Numbered from the stretch's first letter, positions 29,282 to 43,000 are shown. The stretch is 64,000 nt of DNA from Polyodon spathula (GCF_017654505.1 NC_054559.1:12775147-12839146), one strand, 5' to 3'. Notes: generated by a model from the sequence alone, not told the origin. Numbers and translations are program-made.

Positions 29282-29328
<47 letters not shown>
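29282..29328. repeat. (TTA)n microsatellite
   Basis: About 15 TTA units, lying between the minus and plus CTCF-like motifs. The long frames of Leu or Asn on the two strands are artefacts of this tract. Confidence 0.96.
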
Positions 29329-29330
<2 letters not shown>

Positions 29331-29775
29331 AGCCCTTCCTGTTAGGCGTGGTGAAGCACTGTACATTGACAGCAAAAAAATTGGGAAAACGTGAAAAAAA
29401 TAGTTTGGTAAATATCCCAGATCTACAGTAAATGATATACTGTGCACACAACACACTGTACTATAAGTTTCCATTGACATACAAACAATTATCTTATTTG
29501 ATCTTCGAAGAAGCACAATCATTGTTAGCTTTGTAAATTCCGTGCGTATTATTATTAGAATGGTTTCAATTTTGTATTTTTTTTTTGCCTTAGTGTGCTA
29601 CACGGTACAAAGTAAAGGATCTATTTTTATTTGTACGAGGCACAGACCTCCGAGTTACAATAGGCCGTTATTATGAGCCATTCGTTATTATTAGTATGAC
29701 CATCGCCACACAACAGTATGGAAAATTAGAATGTCTTGTTTCTCAAACTTCTTCCTAGTCTGTTAGGCAGCAAAG

Positions 29776-29794
29776 TGACCACAAGAGGGCGCTA
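29776..29794 (+). promoter_or_regulatory. Strong CTCF-like motif (plus orientation)
   Basis: tgaccacaagagggcgcta agrees with the 19-bp CTCF consensus at 16 positions; two of the three differences (A for G at positions 3 and 11) are commonly tolerated. It points toward FBXL16. This is the best motif of its kind in the window. Confidence 0.55.
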
Positions 29795-30571
29795 TTTTGT
29801 AAGAAAGACAAAGGTATATTTTTTTTTAATATAACACTGTCAAGGAACTACACAGAACAACGGTTGTAATGTTCCTTCTTACAACTAAAGTAGAGACAGA
29901 GGGTGAACTTCAGTTAAAAGGTAAAGCAAATTGATTCCTTAGTACCGGAAATATCGTAGATTATTTCTGTCAATTATCTGGGAATAATGCGCTTTACAAG
30001 AGAGCAAGCCGTGTTTTAAAATGTTCTATTTATTAGTTGTACATCTGCGGAGCCCCGAGTGTCAAGCTTGACAGTAGGTAAATGCTTGTTGATGCAATTC
30101 TAATGGAATATCTTAATGCTCTCATATTATGCAGGCTTGCAATGTTTTGCATGTAAGTGTGCTGTATATGCATGATTTGTTTTATTTGTATCAGTGTTTG
30201 GCATTGGGTGGTGTGTATGGATTAGTGTTACCAGATTTCCACACAGTATACAATATACAATCACAATATACTCTGCTGTTAACTTGAGCACACTGATACA
30301 GTTTTGTACTGTAAAAAGTGAATACAATATCAAAACCGGGGCGATTTAACTTTTTTTTTTTTTTTTTTTAAATGTGCCTTTTCCATTTACATTTTATTTG
30401 CGTGGAGGGGACTGGAACCAGTATATCTACTGTTTGCAAAGACTGCATGTGATTCCATCTGTTATTACTACGTTTGAATCCTAGTTCAGCTTTTTGAAGA
30501 AACATTCGGCTTGGAAAGGCGCCGCTTGTTTGTTCACCACACGTACCTCTCATTAGAGAAATTACCGAGGT

Positions 30572-30590
30572 ATGCCACAAGATGGCAGTG
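30572..30590 (+). promoter_or_regulatory. CTCF-like motif (plus orientation)
   Basis: atgccacaagatggcagtg keeps the CCASNAGRKGGCRST core, with commonly tolerated bases at the variable positions. It lies 0.8 kb from the strong motif and in the same orientation. Confidence 0.45.
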
Positions 30591-31167
30591 ATGAATACAA
30601 ATTCAGAAAGAGATTCTTAAACCCAAAGTCAAATCTGTTTCTCATAATTCAAGGGCCAGATTTAAAAATGTTTTTAAAAGGTTGAAACAAACAACTTCAG
30701 AGTGTTTAAGAGACCTCTAGTTAAATCGTGATATTCAACCAAACGTTCAGATATTGTAAGACCCGAATATAGTACTCCAATACGCCAGAAATATGGAAAT
30801 ATTCGGTTAGTTTCTTCTGGAAAAACAATGGTGGTGTAACGTGATACCGGTAGCTTTCTCTATTACATGTGAATATACTTTATCTCTGAAGAAAATGAAC
30901 CATGGCGCTCTGCTAGTATACTGTAACATACACAAACATGTTTCAATATTTAAACTGGGGAATTCAAAGTGCTGGAGGCTAGAAGCTATTCTCTCTGAAA
31001 TATGCAACATGCTGTGTGTTTACCAGACTGAGGCAGATTGAGAAAAAAAACAAACAAAAAAGACCATTCTTTCTTGCATGAAGTGGGGGAAAGCATGTAA
31101 ACATGCATTTTATGAAACTGACATTTACCAGATCCAGCAGGGAACCTACATGGGACACTTGGGGAGT

Positions 31168-31170
<3 letters not shown>

Positions 31171-31242
<72 letters not shown>

Positions 31243-31243
31243 A
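31171..31243. repeat. Compound (CT)n(CA)n microsatellite
   Basis: About 29 CT units passing directly into 7 CA units. It creates long spurious Ser-Leu and Arg-Glu frames. Confidence 0.96.
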
Positions 31244-31572
31244 TTGGAAATGCTAGAGGTCTGATTGGAGAGTCCAAATGCAAAGGCTAAGACGCATACA
31301 ATAATTTCAGTCATACAGTCAGGGGAGGGAGGGCAGATTTTAGGCAATATCGTCAGGGACTAGACGATCCCCACTGGCCAGGCGACCCACTGGCCAAATA
31401 CCTGAAGGGCTTGCCTTTGTCCACCTAGTTCTGCTGTCAAGCTCCTGGGTATAACGAGGTTATTGGCTTGGTGGTGGGATCGGTGGATGACCACTGACCT
31501 TTTCCTGAGAAGTTGGTGGGGTTGCTGTGGCGATGTAAAAGACATTCTAAATTGGGCACAATGGTATTTATT

Positions 31573-31575
<3 letters not shown>

Positions 31576-31632
<57 letters not shown>
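31576..31632. repeat. (AAT)n microsatellite
   Basis: About 19 AAT units, 45 bp upstream of the palindromic 162-bp element. Confidence 0.96.
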
Positions 31633-31678
31633 TTGTCCTGCTGCTTCTCACAAATTTCATACAGTTGGTTTTACAAGT

Positions 31679-31840
31679 ATGGAAATAAGACTCCCATTGC
31701 ATCGCAGTTTGAGCCACTCCTGGTTTCACTGTGAGTTTAAAGACACACCTGAGCTTGTTACCTATACTACATAGCTAATCAAGCTTGTAGTAAAACCTGG
31801 AATGGGTGTAACTGCTATGCAACAGGAGTCTTATTTCCAT
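31679..31840 (+). mobile_element. Palindromic MITE-like element, 162 bp
   Basis: Starts atggaaataagactcc and ends ggagtcttatttccat, perfect 16-bp inverted ends; the inverted similarity continues for about 60 bp (left gcagtttgagccactcctgg, right reverse complement gcagttacacccattccagg). The centre holds agacacacctgagcttgtta. A second copy in reverse orientation is at 50140-50283. It has no coding capacity. Superfamily is not determined. Confidence 0.75.
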
Positions 31841-32735
31841 CCCTGTTTTATTTCTCATTGAAAATTCAACTGTGCTGTACCTTAAAATAGAGACTGCAGA
31901 TTATATTAAGTACATTTCCAGAAACTACACAATGAGGAAACACAACATTTTGAGGGCGGTGTCACATTCATATGAATTAAAAACAGTTTTATTTACTCAG
32001 TGGTTTTAAAACACCCAGGATTGTTTTTGTCTTCAAAATGGCTCTGATATGGTTTTCAGACCTCGATGCATAGAAAGCTGTATAATTATTTAAATGTGAC
32101 CTTTTCCTCCCTTGTTTTTCTTTCCCAATATAGCCTCGCTGATTGTTTGCCATGTGGCTGATTTAACTCACCGATCAACTGTTTCCTGGAGTGTTTGATA
32201 GAGGCTGAGTTCATTTTTCCTTTGAAACTGAGCAAGGACGTTCCAACGAGTTCAGTCGCTTACATGGTTCTGTGCAAAACAGGGGGAGTGTTGAGTGCCA
32301 GACAGAAAAGATGGCAAAACAAGGAGAGCTGGAAGACTGATGCTTTGCATTAACACCATTATCCTGTCTGAGGACTGCCTCAATCATTAAATCTTTTAAT
32401 GAATCTATTAAATACATTCATGTTTGACAAAACTAATACTAATGCTTTGAAGCCCAGTGTGCTGTAATAGTTTAAGAGAGAGATGGGGGTGTAAATGAGA
32501 GAGTAAAACTGATTTTGATCTGAAATGTGTACAGTGCGTGCAGCTAGCTAGGCATTTCAAACAGACTTGAACTGTATGTACTAAGAACGGAAAGGGTCCT
32601 GGCTTGAACAATGGACTGCACGCTCACTGAAGTGGCAGACAAAGACCAGCCCCCATCCCCCTTCCTCTTCCTCCATAGCCCAGCGTGAGGCTAGCTTTGA
32701 TCAGCAGTCCACTCCAGAGCTGTGTGCGTCAGCTC

Positions 32736-32743
32736 TGACGTCA
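32736..32743. promoter_or_regulatory. Perfect CRE (TGACGTCA)
   Basis: The palindromic CREB/ATF site, in a local block (32640-32770) that is richer in GC and less repetitive than its neighbours. An 8-mer of this kind is expected by chance about once per window, so function is not implied. Confidence 0.3.
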
Positions 32744-32853
32744 ATCCAGCCTGAGAGGGGCTACTGCAGTAGGTAGACAGGGCTATGGGTGGGCTGAGCA
32801 GTGACCTGAATGAACAAACAACTAGAAAATCAACATGGCCTGATAACAGGGTG

Positions 32854-32872
32854 CCCCCCCCCCCCCCCCCCC
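32854..32872. repeat. C19 homopolymer
   Basis: Uninterrupted run of 19 C; G-quadruplex-prone on the minus strand and a likely assembly or length error site. Confidence 0.95.
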
Positions 32873-33266
32873 GTTATTTATTTTGTTTGTATAAAGATAT
32901 TTATGCAGCCTCTTCGGACATGCAATGGATACCATACAAAAGGTCCTTTCCAAGTTCAGTTCTTGTTTAAAGGAACCCCTGTTCTACATAGGAGGAAGGG
33001 CATACCTACAAAAAGAATAGGGGCAGACCGAATGGTCTGAAAACAGAGCAGCTGTACACGGAACTGTAAGGATATCACAAAAAGGAAATTCACTGGAGCT
33101 TTGACATATCCAATATGAAGCTCTAGCTTTCCATCGGCCATTTCCCCAGATTCAGATCTCAGATTAAACCTGTTTTATATCAAGTTTGAATTTCAGAAAG
33201 TGCTGTGGTTTTCCTAGAGTTGCAGTAACAGCAACGGATGGCTTAGTGTGTCTCCTTAAAGTATCT

Positions 33267-33500
33267 GTGCAGAATAACAACAGTGCAGGCAGGGAGCTGA
33301 GAATGTGTGGAGCTCGTTATTAATGTGCAGAGTGACAGTGACTGAGGATCGAAAATGGAGTGTTTTAAAACTCATTATTATTTTGCAGAGTGACAGTGCT
33401 AGAAAGCTGAGAATGGAGTGTTTTATTTTATCATTATTAATGTGCAGGGTTGACTGTGCTGCAGATCTGAGAAATAGGGTGTTGTATTAATAGTGCTGTG
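33267..33500 (+). repeat. Minisatellite, four units of about 58 bp
   Basis: Unit starts are 33267, 33325, 33383 and 33442 (spacing 58, 58, 59), each opening with (g/t)tgcag and carrying gagaatggagtgttt-like and cattattaat-like words. Units 2 and 3 are closest; unit 1 is most diverged. Confidence 0.8.
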
Positions 33501-33884
33501 TATTTCTTAAAACTGTATTTTATTGTTTTAGTGTTTTTTTTTTTCCCCATGAGAGGAACACATCTTGTTTTCCCTAGATCTGAATAAGTCCAGTTACTCA
33601 TTCAGATCTCCATGGCGACGGCAGCTCCTGAGTCATCTGCAGTGCAGTGTGCCCATGGAGCCGCTAGCGGATCGTCTTTTAAGTCATGGTCAAGGTATTT
33701 GGTGAAATAAATCAAAAGGCTATCATGTCAGACACTGCTACACACATCTTCTAAGGATTTGAACTTGAGATACTCCCTGAACTGTTCAGGAATAAATCCA
33801 AGACATTTAACCCCTGGAAGCCTGGCACAAATCTGGTGAAAGTGAAATGGGTTTGGAGGTTTCACCAATATCACCGAATGCCAA

Positions 33885-33990
33885 AGCATATGAAAGTATA
33901 CTATAGCGTTCGAGAAAGCATTGTCACATTTGGCAAGGTAAAGCATACAAAGAACGTAATTAACCACGATACGTGGATAGTAGAAGCATA
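33885..33990 (-). repeat. 'accatg' family dispersed repeat (degenerate)
   Basis: Words aaagcatatgaaagtatact, ggcaaggtaaagcatacaaa and aaccacgatacgtgg match the minus-oriented copies elsewhere. More decayed than the others. Confidence 0.4.
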
Positions 33991-34917
33991 GGAAGTACAT
34001 GGCAAACAGCAAGATTCGTGTCCAAGTTTACCAGAACTTATAGTAAACAAATGCAATCCCTTTGTTGTTCAGCCAATACAAAACCTCCAGCTTTAATAAA
34101 TCAACCACTTCATGTGGTCAAAAGGAAGTTATAACAACATGATTACATTAGGAGGCTTTTGCTGCACTTTACATACAAGTATTTTTTCTCAAAAACATTA
34201 AAGCTTGACAAAGGCCATTTTGCTTGATGCTGTCACTATGGTTACACAGTGGGCCTGTATGAGGGAAAGGCTTTGGCATCATCCCAGCCTGCCGTTCGGA
34301 GCTGAAGATCAGTCTTTCTCAGGAGTGCCATACCCCACGGTACCAGTCTCTCTCCCTCCTCTTTCTACTGTTCTCCCAGCTGCAGGGTGATTCCAGTATA
34401 TCTTGTGGATTGGGAGGGCATGCCTGCTGGCAGATGGCAAACTGCTTGCTGGTAGGGTAATTCTACAGTGTGATACTGCTTATACTACTGCATCATGCAT
34501 TTTATATATTTATATTAGAAGCCTATGTATTTTCAAGCTTGGGACATTTTTTGTTTTGTTCTTCCACATGTTAATTGACATGTCACTTGCAGAAACAGAA
34601 ACAATACACCAAACACTTAACCCATTTACCGTTAGTGCATATGCAGACGCCCATGGAGCCACACACATGCAAACACGCCAATGCACATGCAAACAGAAAC
34701 ATATTGCACGACCTCGAAGCTCTGTTAGATTAGTTTTCCATTTTGTAATGCATTATTAAAAAGATGCCCCCCCCCCGAAAAAAGAAATCAATTATTGATG
34801 CTCAGGGACAGGGAGCATGATTTTAATAGGCAGATAGTGCTGTTTGGAGTGGAGAGGGGGAGTGGCGAGGGGGGAGGATTGAGGGAACAGAATGTGAGCT
34901 ATAAATGGAAAGCATGC

Positions 34918-34950
34918 CTCTCTCTCTCTCTCTCTCTCCCTCTCTCTCTT
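34918..34950. repeat. (CT)n microsatellite, interrupted
   Basis: CT units with ccc interruptions. Confidence 0.9.
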
Positions 34951-36904
34951 CTCAGTGGCGATTTACTGGATGCGCTCAGAATGCATAACAGCCCTTGTAA
35001 AGGTAGTCCTTGTGAGTTCTTTTTAATTGAATGCTAACGGCGGAAAATCAGGGAGTTGGAACAATATTGTTTTGGCATCAGATAGAATACGGGTAAAATC
35101 TGTTTTGATGCTCTGTGTATAGAGAGTGTTATAGTACAAATACAAGGGGACATAACAAATCTGTTGACAATTTGCGATGCTGCTGGGGAAAAAAAACAAC
35201 ATTGCTTTTTCTTTAACCAGTGGTGTCAATATTATTCACAATAAGACCCGTTGCTTCTCAGTCTACAGCACTGCAGTATGTCCAGTAGACTTTATAGTTA
35301 CCTTCTATTTACCATAGACGTCTACGGGATTAAAGACCCCACAAAGATGGCATTTCAATGTACAAAAGACCATTAGAATAACCTTATATTCGATCTTTAC
35401 CAGATACTACCCCACTAGTATAGAAGGGCCACTCTAATCTGATTTTTGGTGCTGGTTTATTTATTTGATATCCTTGATAACAGACTAAATACTGTATATA
35501 TGGCGGTGTCTCTTTAAATGGGTTTGGTCTGACTGTGTATGTGCGTAAGGAGGCGAGCTTCGTCTGATGATGAACATACAGTGAAATGGAATTAAGCTTC
35601 GTTTTGGGGCTTGCTTGCAGCTTTTCAGAAAAACAAAAAACGTACTTTAAAAAAATTATAAATACACACATATATATATATGTATATATATTTTTTTCTT
35701 TCCAAGACACTAGACTTGATCAGACATTCGTGTATCGGTTGCATTTATTTTTATTATTTATTTATTTATTTATTTTGCAAGAAATAACGGGGTGGGTTCT
35801 GCTTTTGTTTTAGTGATTTAGTTGCCTTCTGCAAGCTCCGTATGAAGTAAGGAAAAACAAACATAACAAACCCATCGATTGGCACAGCATGGCATAAAGG
35901 AATCAAAAACACGGTAAGAACACGGTCTTTGTTTTGCATGGGAGTGCTGCTATTTTTGGTTTGTGTTGGACGATGCATCAGGACTGTGGCCACTCCTTGG
36001 GGTACGGTATATTATTATCACAACGGGTACCAGTAATTGTCATCAAATCACTTGACACAGAAAATAATGACCGACGCAGATGAAAAGCATTTTATAGTAA
36101 CGCACGCATGTATTTATTCTATGTGTTTAAAAGGGGTGTAGATAAATAACTAGGCTTATACCAAACGGAAAATATTTATATAAATATTCGATGGGTTTAC
36201 TGTATCGGTTTACTGTATCAAGTGATGGTAATATTATTACATAGATACATACATCTCCCCAGTGTATATACATGACAATCTGAGACTACAGCCATTGGAT
36301 ACAGCGATCCAAACATTACGTGACCCGCTCAGTTGCAATGACGTAAGGCTTTCAACATTACCACTCCTTTATAGTAGAAAAAAATACACCTCTGTTCCAT
36401 TTTTTTTTTTTTTTTTTTTTTTTGCTAACGTATCAACAACACCAATGTTGTAAGGTACTGCGTAGCTGTTTTTTAATACTGTATAGGGAATTAAATTACA
36501 TGTTTAGCTTGAATGCACAGTCCAAATGCAATATGCATGGCATAATCAATAAAGGAGCCTATGCCCATGGCACACAACCCCCATTGATATTAGATGGAAT
36601 GATGCATACAGTATGTTATTATTATCAATCATCAATCAGCTTTATTTTTGTGTAGCGCAAGTACTAAAGGTAATGGTAATAATAAGAACAACACCAATAC
36701 ATTAGTTTAAAAGTGTGTAAAATAAATAATAGTCAAATAATGCTAAAAAGTAAATGTGCCATATAGAGATGAGAGAATATAATTTTAGATACATGGATTC
36801 TCCAGACTATAATAATGTGTTTTAATCGAGATTTAAAAGCATCAACAGAGGGAGCATCACTTACATTGTAACAACACTTGTAAAAGTTTACACAGTGTTT
36901 CTGC

Positions 36905-37075
36905 AGTGTTACCATGCATTTCCCTGTTTATATAATGCATTTACTGTAGTTTGCTATAGTTTTCCATGTTTAGTAATATACCATACCTCACTGTTCTTTA
37001 CAGTGTTTGTCTATGCTTTACCATGCTTTTATTAGGCTTTATTACACTTTGCTGTGCTTGTACTATGGGAAACAT
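36905..37075 (+). repeat. 'accatg' family dispersed repeat, longest copy
   Basis: gttaccatgcatttccctgt, ataccatacctcactgttct, ctatgctttaccatgctttt, ending in gtgcttgtactatggg. Plus-oriented like the copy at 15234. Confidence 0.6.
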
Positions 37076-39959
37076 TTATAATGAAATCTTCCTTTCCTTT
37101 TGATTGGCTTGCTAATGCTTAGATAAATACAGTTTACTTGTGCCATGTGGTGAATATCATCAAAACTGCTATTTAAAATATCCATGTGTTTTGCTTGCTT
37201 TACTAAAAGAAAATATATATGCTGTTCAAAAACACTAGATTCTCATCATTGTCTGTTTGTCGAATATTAACCTGTGGATTCTGGGAAGACCACATTTAGA
37301 GTACCTCGTATTTACAGTGGTTGTGGGGTAGGGCTCGCACAAGTGCAGCACCACCAGGGAGGGCAGGTTGTGTGTAGTGTGTACCTGGATGGTATAAATA
37401 GACAGGGATTGATCCTTCTATTGGACAAACAGTATGCCAATAAATAATTATGGGGAGCCAAGTTGAGCCTACCTAACTAATTTCACTAAGCCAGATTCGA
37501 ACACAGGCCTTCAGAGAAGATAGGCTTGGAATTAGTTTTGCCAGAGTCAGTTGTCTTATGCCGTGACGGGAAAACAGTTGACCTTAGCTCAAAAATGGAC
37601 TTGCCCAGCCCTGACCTTAAGGATTTTTGCATTTGAGTGTGTTAGAGCATAACTGGTTGAGTGGAGAAACCATTCTTATCGGAGAGTGAGAGGGAGCTTT
37701 GTAATGAGGATGGAATTTATTACTCTCCAGAGCGCTGTATTTCCTTTGCTCGACAATCTCCTGAAACTCAACCAGGCACTCTGGCAATTATCCAGCTCTG
37801 CTTCAGGAATGCTAAACACAAACACTGGATAAGCTCACAAGGCAAAGCTACCCAATGCAACCAGGTTAATTGTGCTATTAAAATGAAATGGAGGCTCAAC
37901 TAATAGAACAACTCAGTGGGTCTGAAGCAAGAGGATCAAACCCAAGCCATTTCTACCTTAGTTTAGGGCAAACTGGCAATCCTTTCATCAAAAATTTGAA
38001 AAAATGCTATTGGGATGCGTATTACCTGTACAGCAGCAGCAATGGCAGGACAGTGGATTGAAACAGTTGTTGCCCAGTGGTCATGATACGTTTGCATGGT
38101 GGTATAGATATGGTACAGTCCGTGGTACTACAGTGCATTACAATGCATTGCTTTACTATTGTAAGTCATTTATATGGAAATGTTACCACTTTGGTACCTT
38201 TCTACTAATAGTGAATACTATTGCAACTGGCCATCTGAGACCACCACCATATCATCAATGGCACTTGATTCGTCAAGAGGCAGATAACATTGAATAGTTA
38301 ACAATGCTACTCTGGTTAACTGTCATTAACCAATGAAATAATAAGAGTCAGGAGCATTCAGTAGTGTAATGTCAAATACAAATAGCCCAGTTCAACAACG
38401 AGTAACATCTTCAAAGTCCCTTGCAAGCTGAAACTCATCTAAAATGACCTTCATTTTAATGATACCTATCACAAGAGTTTATAATGAGCTTGGCACACTT
38501 GATCTATTATTAAACATTCTCTTGAGATAAAGTATTAAGAATGTGCATATTTACCGTTGCATAATATGCTTCTATACAGTGCTTTTTCTAATTTACTGAA
38601 ATAGCTTCCCCTTACCATATCACTTCAATCCCAAGGTGTGATTGTGATGTCCATGAGTTAATGTCTATTGGGAGATACTGTACTATGGCGGACAGAAATA
38701 TGCAAGTGTCCAAACAGTGTGGAGCAAATTGTAGAAGAGCAGTACAAACAATCTCTCAATATTTGACTATAGGTGCCCTAGTCTGTACATTAGTAGTAAT
38801 TACTACAGGTTCCATTTACAGTAATATAATATACAGTTGATCTTGATATGGATGTGATACAGCCATCTGAAAATCCTTTGTATCAGATAGTGTCTATCAG
38901 ATAGCCATGGGCAGGATGCCTCCATTTGTCCACCCATTTATTATGTGGTCGTGACAGGGACAGTCTCTGTGTTTCCCACAGGCATCCACTCTGCCACTTC
39001 AGTGGTTCACAGGAGTGGATGGAGGTGCTGTGGAGCTGTTTCCTGCAAAGCCAGAGGTGTCAGTGCTCACCTAAGTGTGCCAAGTTCATTTCAAATTGGG
39101 AAACGCCAGTAAGCATTAGCACTTGAGTTGTTTCTGAATATCTCTCTTAGTTTCTTTGATTGTTTGAAAACTCCTCATGGAAAACCCATAAACGCAGTGC
39201 TGTGACATTTAAACATTACTGCATTGTGGAGCACAGCATTTGTTCATGGGCAAAGACTATCTCACTTACGCATAATACTGTGTAAATCGTATGCCAAAGT
39301 CAACACAATTGCTTCATGTTAAAACTTGGCTAACATTTGAACAGTGATCACCCTAACGGTCAGGCTGAGGGCCCATGCATTGTACTGCTTTGCTGTTTTA
39401 AACCTGTGGGAATGTTGGGAGTGCTGGGAACATGCATCTCATCTGTATCATTTAATGGCATCTGATGTCTTTAGCTCTCTTTACAGTGGGATGCATTATG
39501 AAAGCCATTGAGCAGATTTGCAGATTTGTGAAAATGAAGTGACCGTTGTGTTGTATAATTTTAATCTGTAGAAAACCTGGTTTCAGAAAGAGAGAGGGGG
39601 GACAGCGAGCCCCCAGGACACAGTGGTGATCAGTCTTGCTTTCCATAAGACCCGTGTATTGATTCAGAGAATAAAATTTTTGCCAATGGAGTTGCTGACC
39701 AGATTTCTTTTAATACAGTATGAGAATATTGTTCTTTTTGTCATTTTACAGTTCTTTGTGACATTTATTTATTCATCCATCGCTTTGTGCTCCAGACTGC
39801 GTTGCCAACTTGGAATCCTGCAGTCCAAATATTTTCATAATTTATTTTCTGCTGTGATCGTAATTTGTTATGCTTTATAACTAAATCATGCTGTTGGAAG
39901 AATCTGCTGTACAGTGTGGTCGGCCAGATGTACTGGAGTTCTGACTGAACACAAGACTT

Positions 39960-40018
39960 GGATGTGTGTGCGTGTGTGTATGTGCGTGTGTGTGTGTGTG
40001 CGTATGTGTGTGTGTGTG
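39960..40018. repeat. (GT)n microsatellite, interrupted
   Basis: GT/GC/AT-GT variants around a GT core; the overlapping frames on both strands are artefacts. Confidence 0.93.
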
Positions 40019-43000
40019 AAATTCTGCTTGGGTTTGCTGTTGAGATGTCTTGAATACAGTCTGGCTGCCTATCCGGATGGAGAGGAAATCCTGAACAGAT
40101 GCAAAGTAAATATGCATGGAGGAGCTGGGCTTGTCGCACAGTCCCTTGGCTGCTGCTGGAGCATAGATTGTGGGATGCCAATGGCAGGGGTAAAGCACAC
40201 TGACAAAATCCCATATGCAAATGATACTAAGCCCCTTTGCCTCAGAACTGCAGACACAGATAGACAAATACATGCTGTATCAATATTTTCAAACCAGTGG
40301 CTTCATACTCACCTTATTGCTATATTTTCCTCAAAGGAAAACAATGAATTGATTCACAAATGTCTGTCAGAACAAAGCCCATAAACCGCTCCTAACAGCT
40401 CCCTGATATTTGTGTCCCTCAATTTTGCTTTGTGGTAATGTGTCATTAGTATATCCTAATGTTACTTGGGTTGGCCCCTCAAGGTATGATAATAAGGAAG
40501 GGGATTTGTTGCGGGCTTGCTTGTGATCTCTACTGTTGCCCGCTGGACACATATCCGAGAAGCAACCCCTGCTAAAAGCCCTGGAAACACTTAATTACTG
40601 CTTTATGCTACTCAATTGGCAGAGTGCCGTCAGGAAGATTCTGAAATGAGCTTCAGTGAAGAGAACTTGAACTGTCCTATCACAGATGAACATTGCACTG
40701 AAAGTCCAGTAATTTAGTCATTCCAAAAAAACAATTGCTGATTGCTCATGTACATTTTATGTTGTGTCCCTCTAGAAGGCGACATCCAGTTGCTAGGCAC
40801 AGTATGGGCATGCATTGTGTTGCCGCACCAGGATTGTGTTTATGACTAGCACAGAAGAACCATAGTGTTTTCATCTTTTTACATGACCGTTTTCCTTCAT
40901 TTTTAAATTTTTAATGCATTTGACTGATCAAAATGACATTATACAAAAGACAAAATTTACATCCGTTTTCACAACTTTGTTTTTTCTAATGCAGTGCAGG
41001 GTCTCCCAATTCAAATGCAATTTCAGATGGCTGTACAAAGCTAATACTTTTATGTGATTGGTAGCTGTTATTCATGATGAGCTTTTCTAAGCAGGCATTG
41101 TTAAAGAGATTGCTCCCTTTCTTTAGTCCTCAGTATGATCCATTCTAGTGTGTCTTTATAGGGCTTCAACTATCTCCATCTGCAGGACTAGTGTCCCTCT
41201 TGCTGGTTGACCGCACCAGTTTGTTGACTTTTCTTGTGCTTTGTTTGCCATGCTGGACCATAACATTTTCTTCCTGCATGCATGTTATTGATTAACACAT
41301 GTTGTTGATTATTTCCACTTGACTGGTCCTTCTACTAATACTAGCAATTTCCCATCATCTGCAAGGACCGCCCTCTCTTCCACATGTGGATTTCTGAGTC
41401 TCCTATTGATCGTGTTATTTCTGACAATTGTCTATGATTCAATTCTTCTTTGGAAGAATATCCTTGTGATTACTCTACTTTAATAACAGTTAAACCATCT
41501 TCTCAAAGGTAGAAGCAGTTCAGTGCTTGTAGACTAAACATGCAGAGGTCCTTTTGAAGTAGGTTGTTCATTACACAATAACTTATTAGCATATTGACAT
41601 AACAAAATGTGCTGGGTTAAGCAGTACCAAATGGGATGCTCGCCATTAAATAATTTGAGTAGTCCTCTCAAGTGCTGTCCGTGGTACTGAAACTACTTTG
41701 ATTAACTTGGATTCAGCCAGCTTGTTACTACAAGGTGTGCAATAGTATTGCATTTATTGCCCTCCCCCACTCCAAGTAAGTAAGGTTAACAGTTTTATTT
41801 TCCTTCTGCAAGTTGCACTTACATAGTTAACTTTCTTACTTGCATGCTGATTGAAATGATCCCATTCGATCACGTAGAAGTGATCAGCTCCATATGGAAA
41901 CACATCAAAAGTATGTGCTGATCCAGCATGCCTCCTTCCCATTGGCTGATTATGTAACAAGCACTTTATACCAGCTGCTCTCCATGGTATGGAAGCATGC
42001 TTTCCATTGTACTATTACACACCCAACAGATAACAACAAATCGTGCCTGGCTAATTCCAAATTAGGAATTTCCAAGGCAAAACATAACAGTGGATTAGCA
42101 AGATTAACAGAGGAGAAGAGGAAACTTGACATGATCTGAGGGCACACTGTGGCTGCTTTATGTTGGTCTCTGAGAAGGCAGATGTGTGGTAGTTGCATGG
42201 TTATATTTTGGGGTTTTTGGTAAACCTTTATACTATATTTAAAAACAGAACCGCACTCTCCAACAAAACCCAAGTGTTGAATTAATTCTTTAACTTCCAC
42301 TGAGTGCAGATGCATATAAAAATGGCACCATTTTATTTTTAAACCACCTTGCGGTTGTGTAAAAATAGAAACACCTGGCATCTGTAGCACACACTTTTGT
42401 GTAATGGGCTGCCAATCATACTTGCATTCTACCTCCTTGATAGTCAGTTTCAGACGTGGTGGCCAACTTTGCAGTCTTGCCCTCTCAAATCAGTGCTTTC
42501 TTGGCTGCACCTTGTTGATAATGTCATGGCAGGTCATCTGTAAATTATTTTAGAGAGCACATCCTGTAATAACACAACCTGTTTGTGTGCATTTTGAAAA
42601 AAAGCTACTGTGTGTTCATCTGTCATTGTAGGATGTCCTAAAAGTAATCAGCTCATTGAAACAGTGACTGACTGAATTACTAATCATGCTGTCCAATCAA
42701 CAAAAGGCAACCTTCAATTCAAAACTCTTACTCCTGCTTTTAAAATGGGATGACATCTACTGTCTGTGAAAAAAAATATGTCACCATGTTTAAATTTGGT
42801 AGACTACAAAGCATTATCTCCCCTGTGCTGTTTTACCTATCTTACTTTAAATGTATGAAGTGTAATAAATTCAGATCTGTACTATATAATGTGAACTTCA
42901 GATCTCCAATACATCACTGCATTGGCCTGACCTACCCCCTCACAGATGCCTTTGTCTAGCTCTAGCCTCTCAGGTACAGCCTCTTTGAATCCCCATGTAG

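Noticed and set aside
37331..37355. Possible REST/RE1 half site (gcagcaccaccagggagg)
   Set aside because: Only the left half CAGCACC fits; the right half spacing and sequence are wrong.
39765..40384. Overlapping 130-156-codon frames on both strands
   Set aside because: Built around an interrupted (GT)n tract; no similarity, no splice context.
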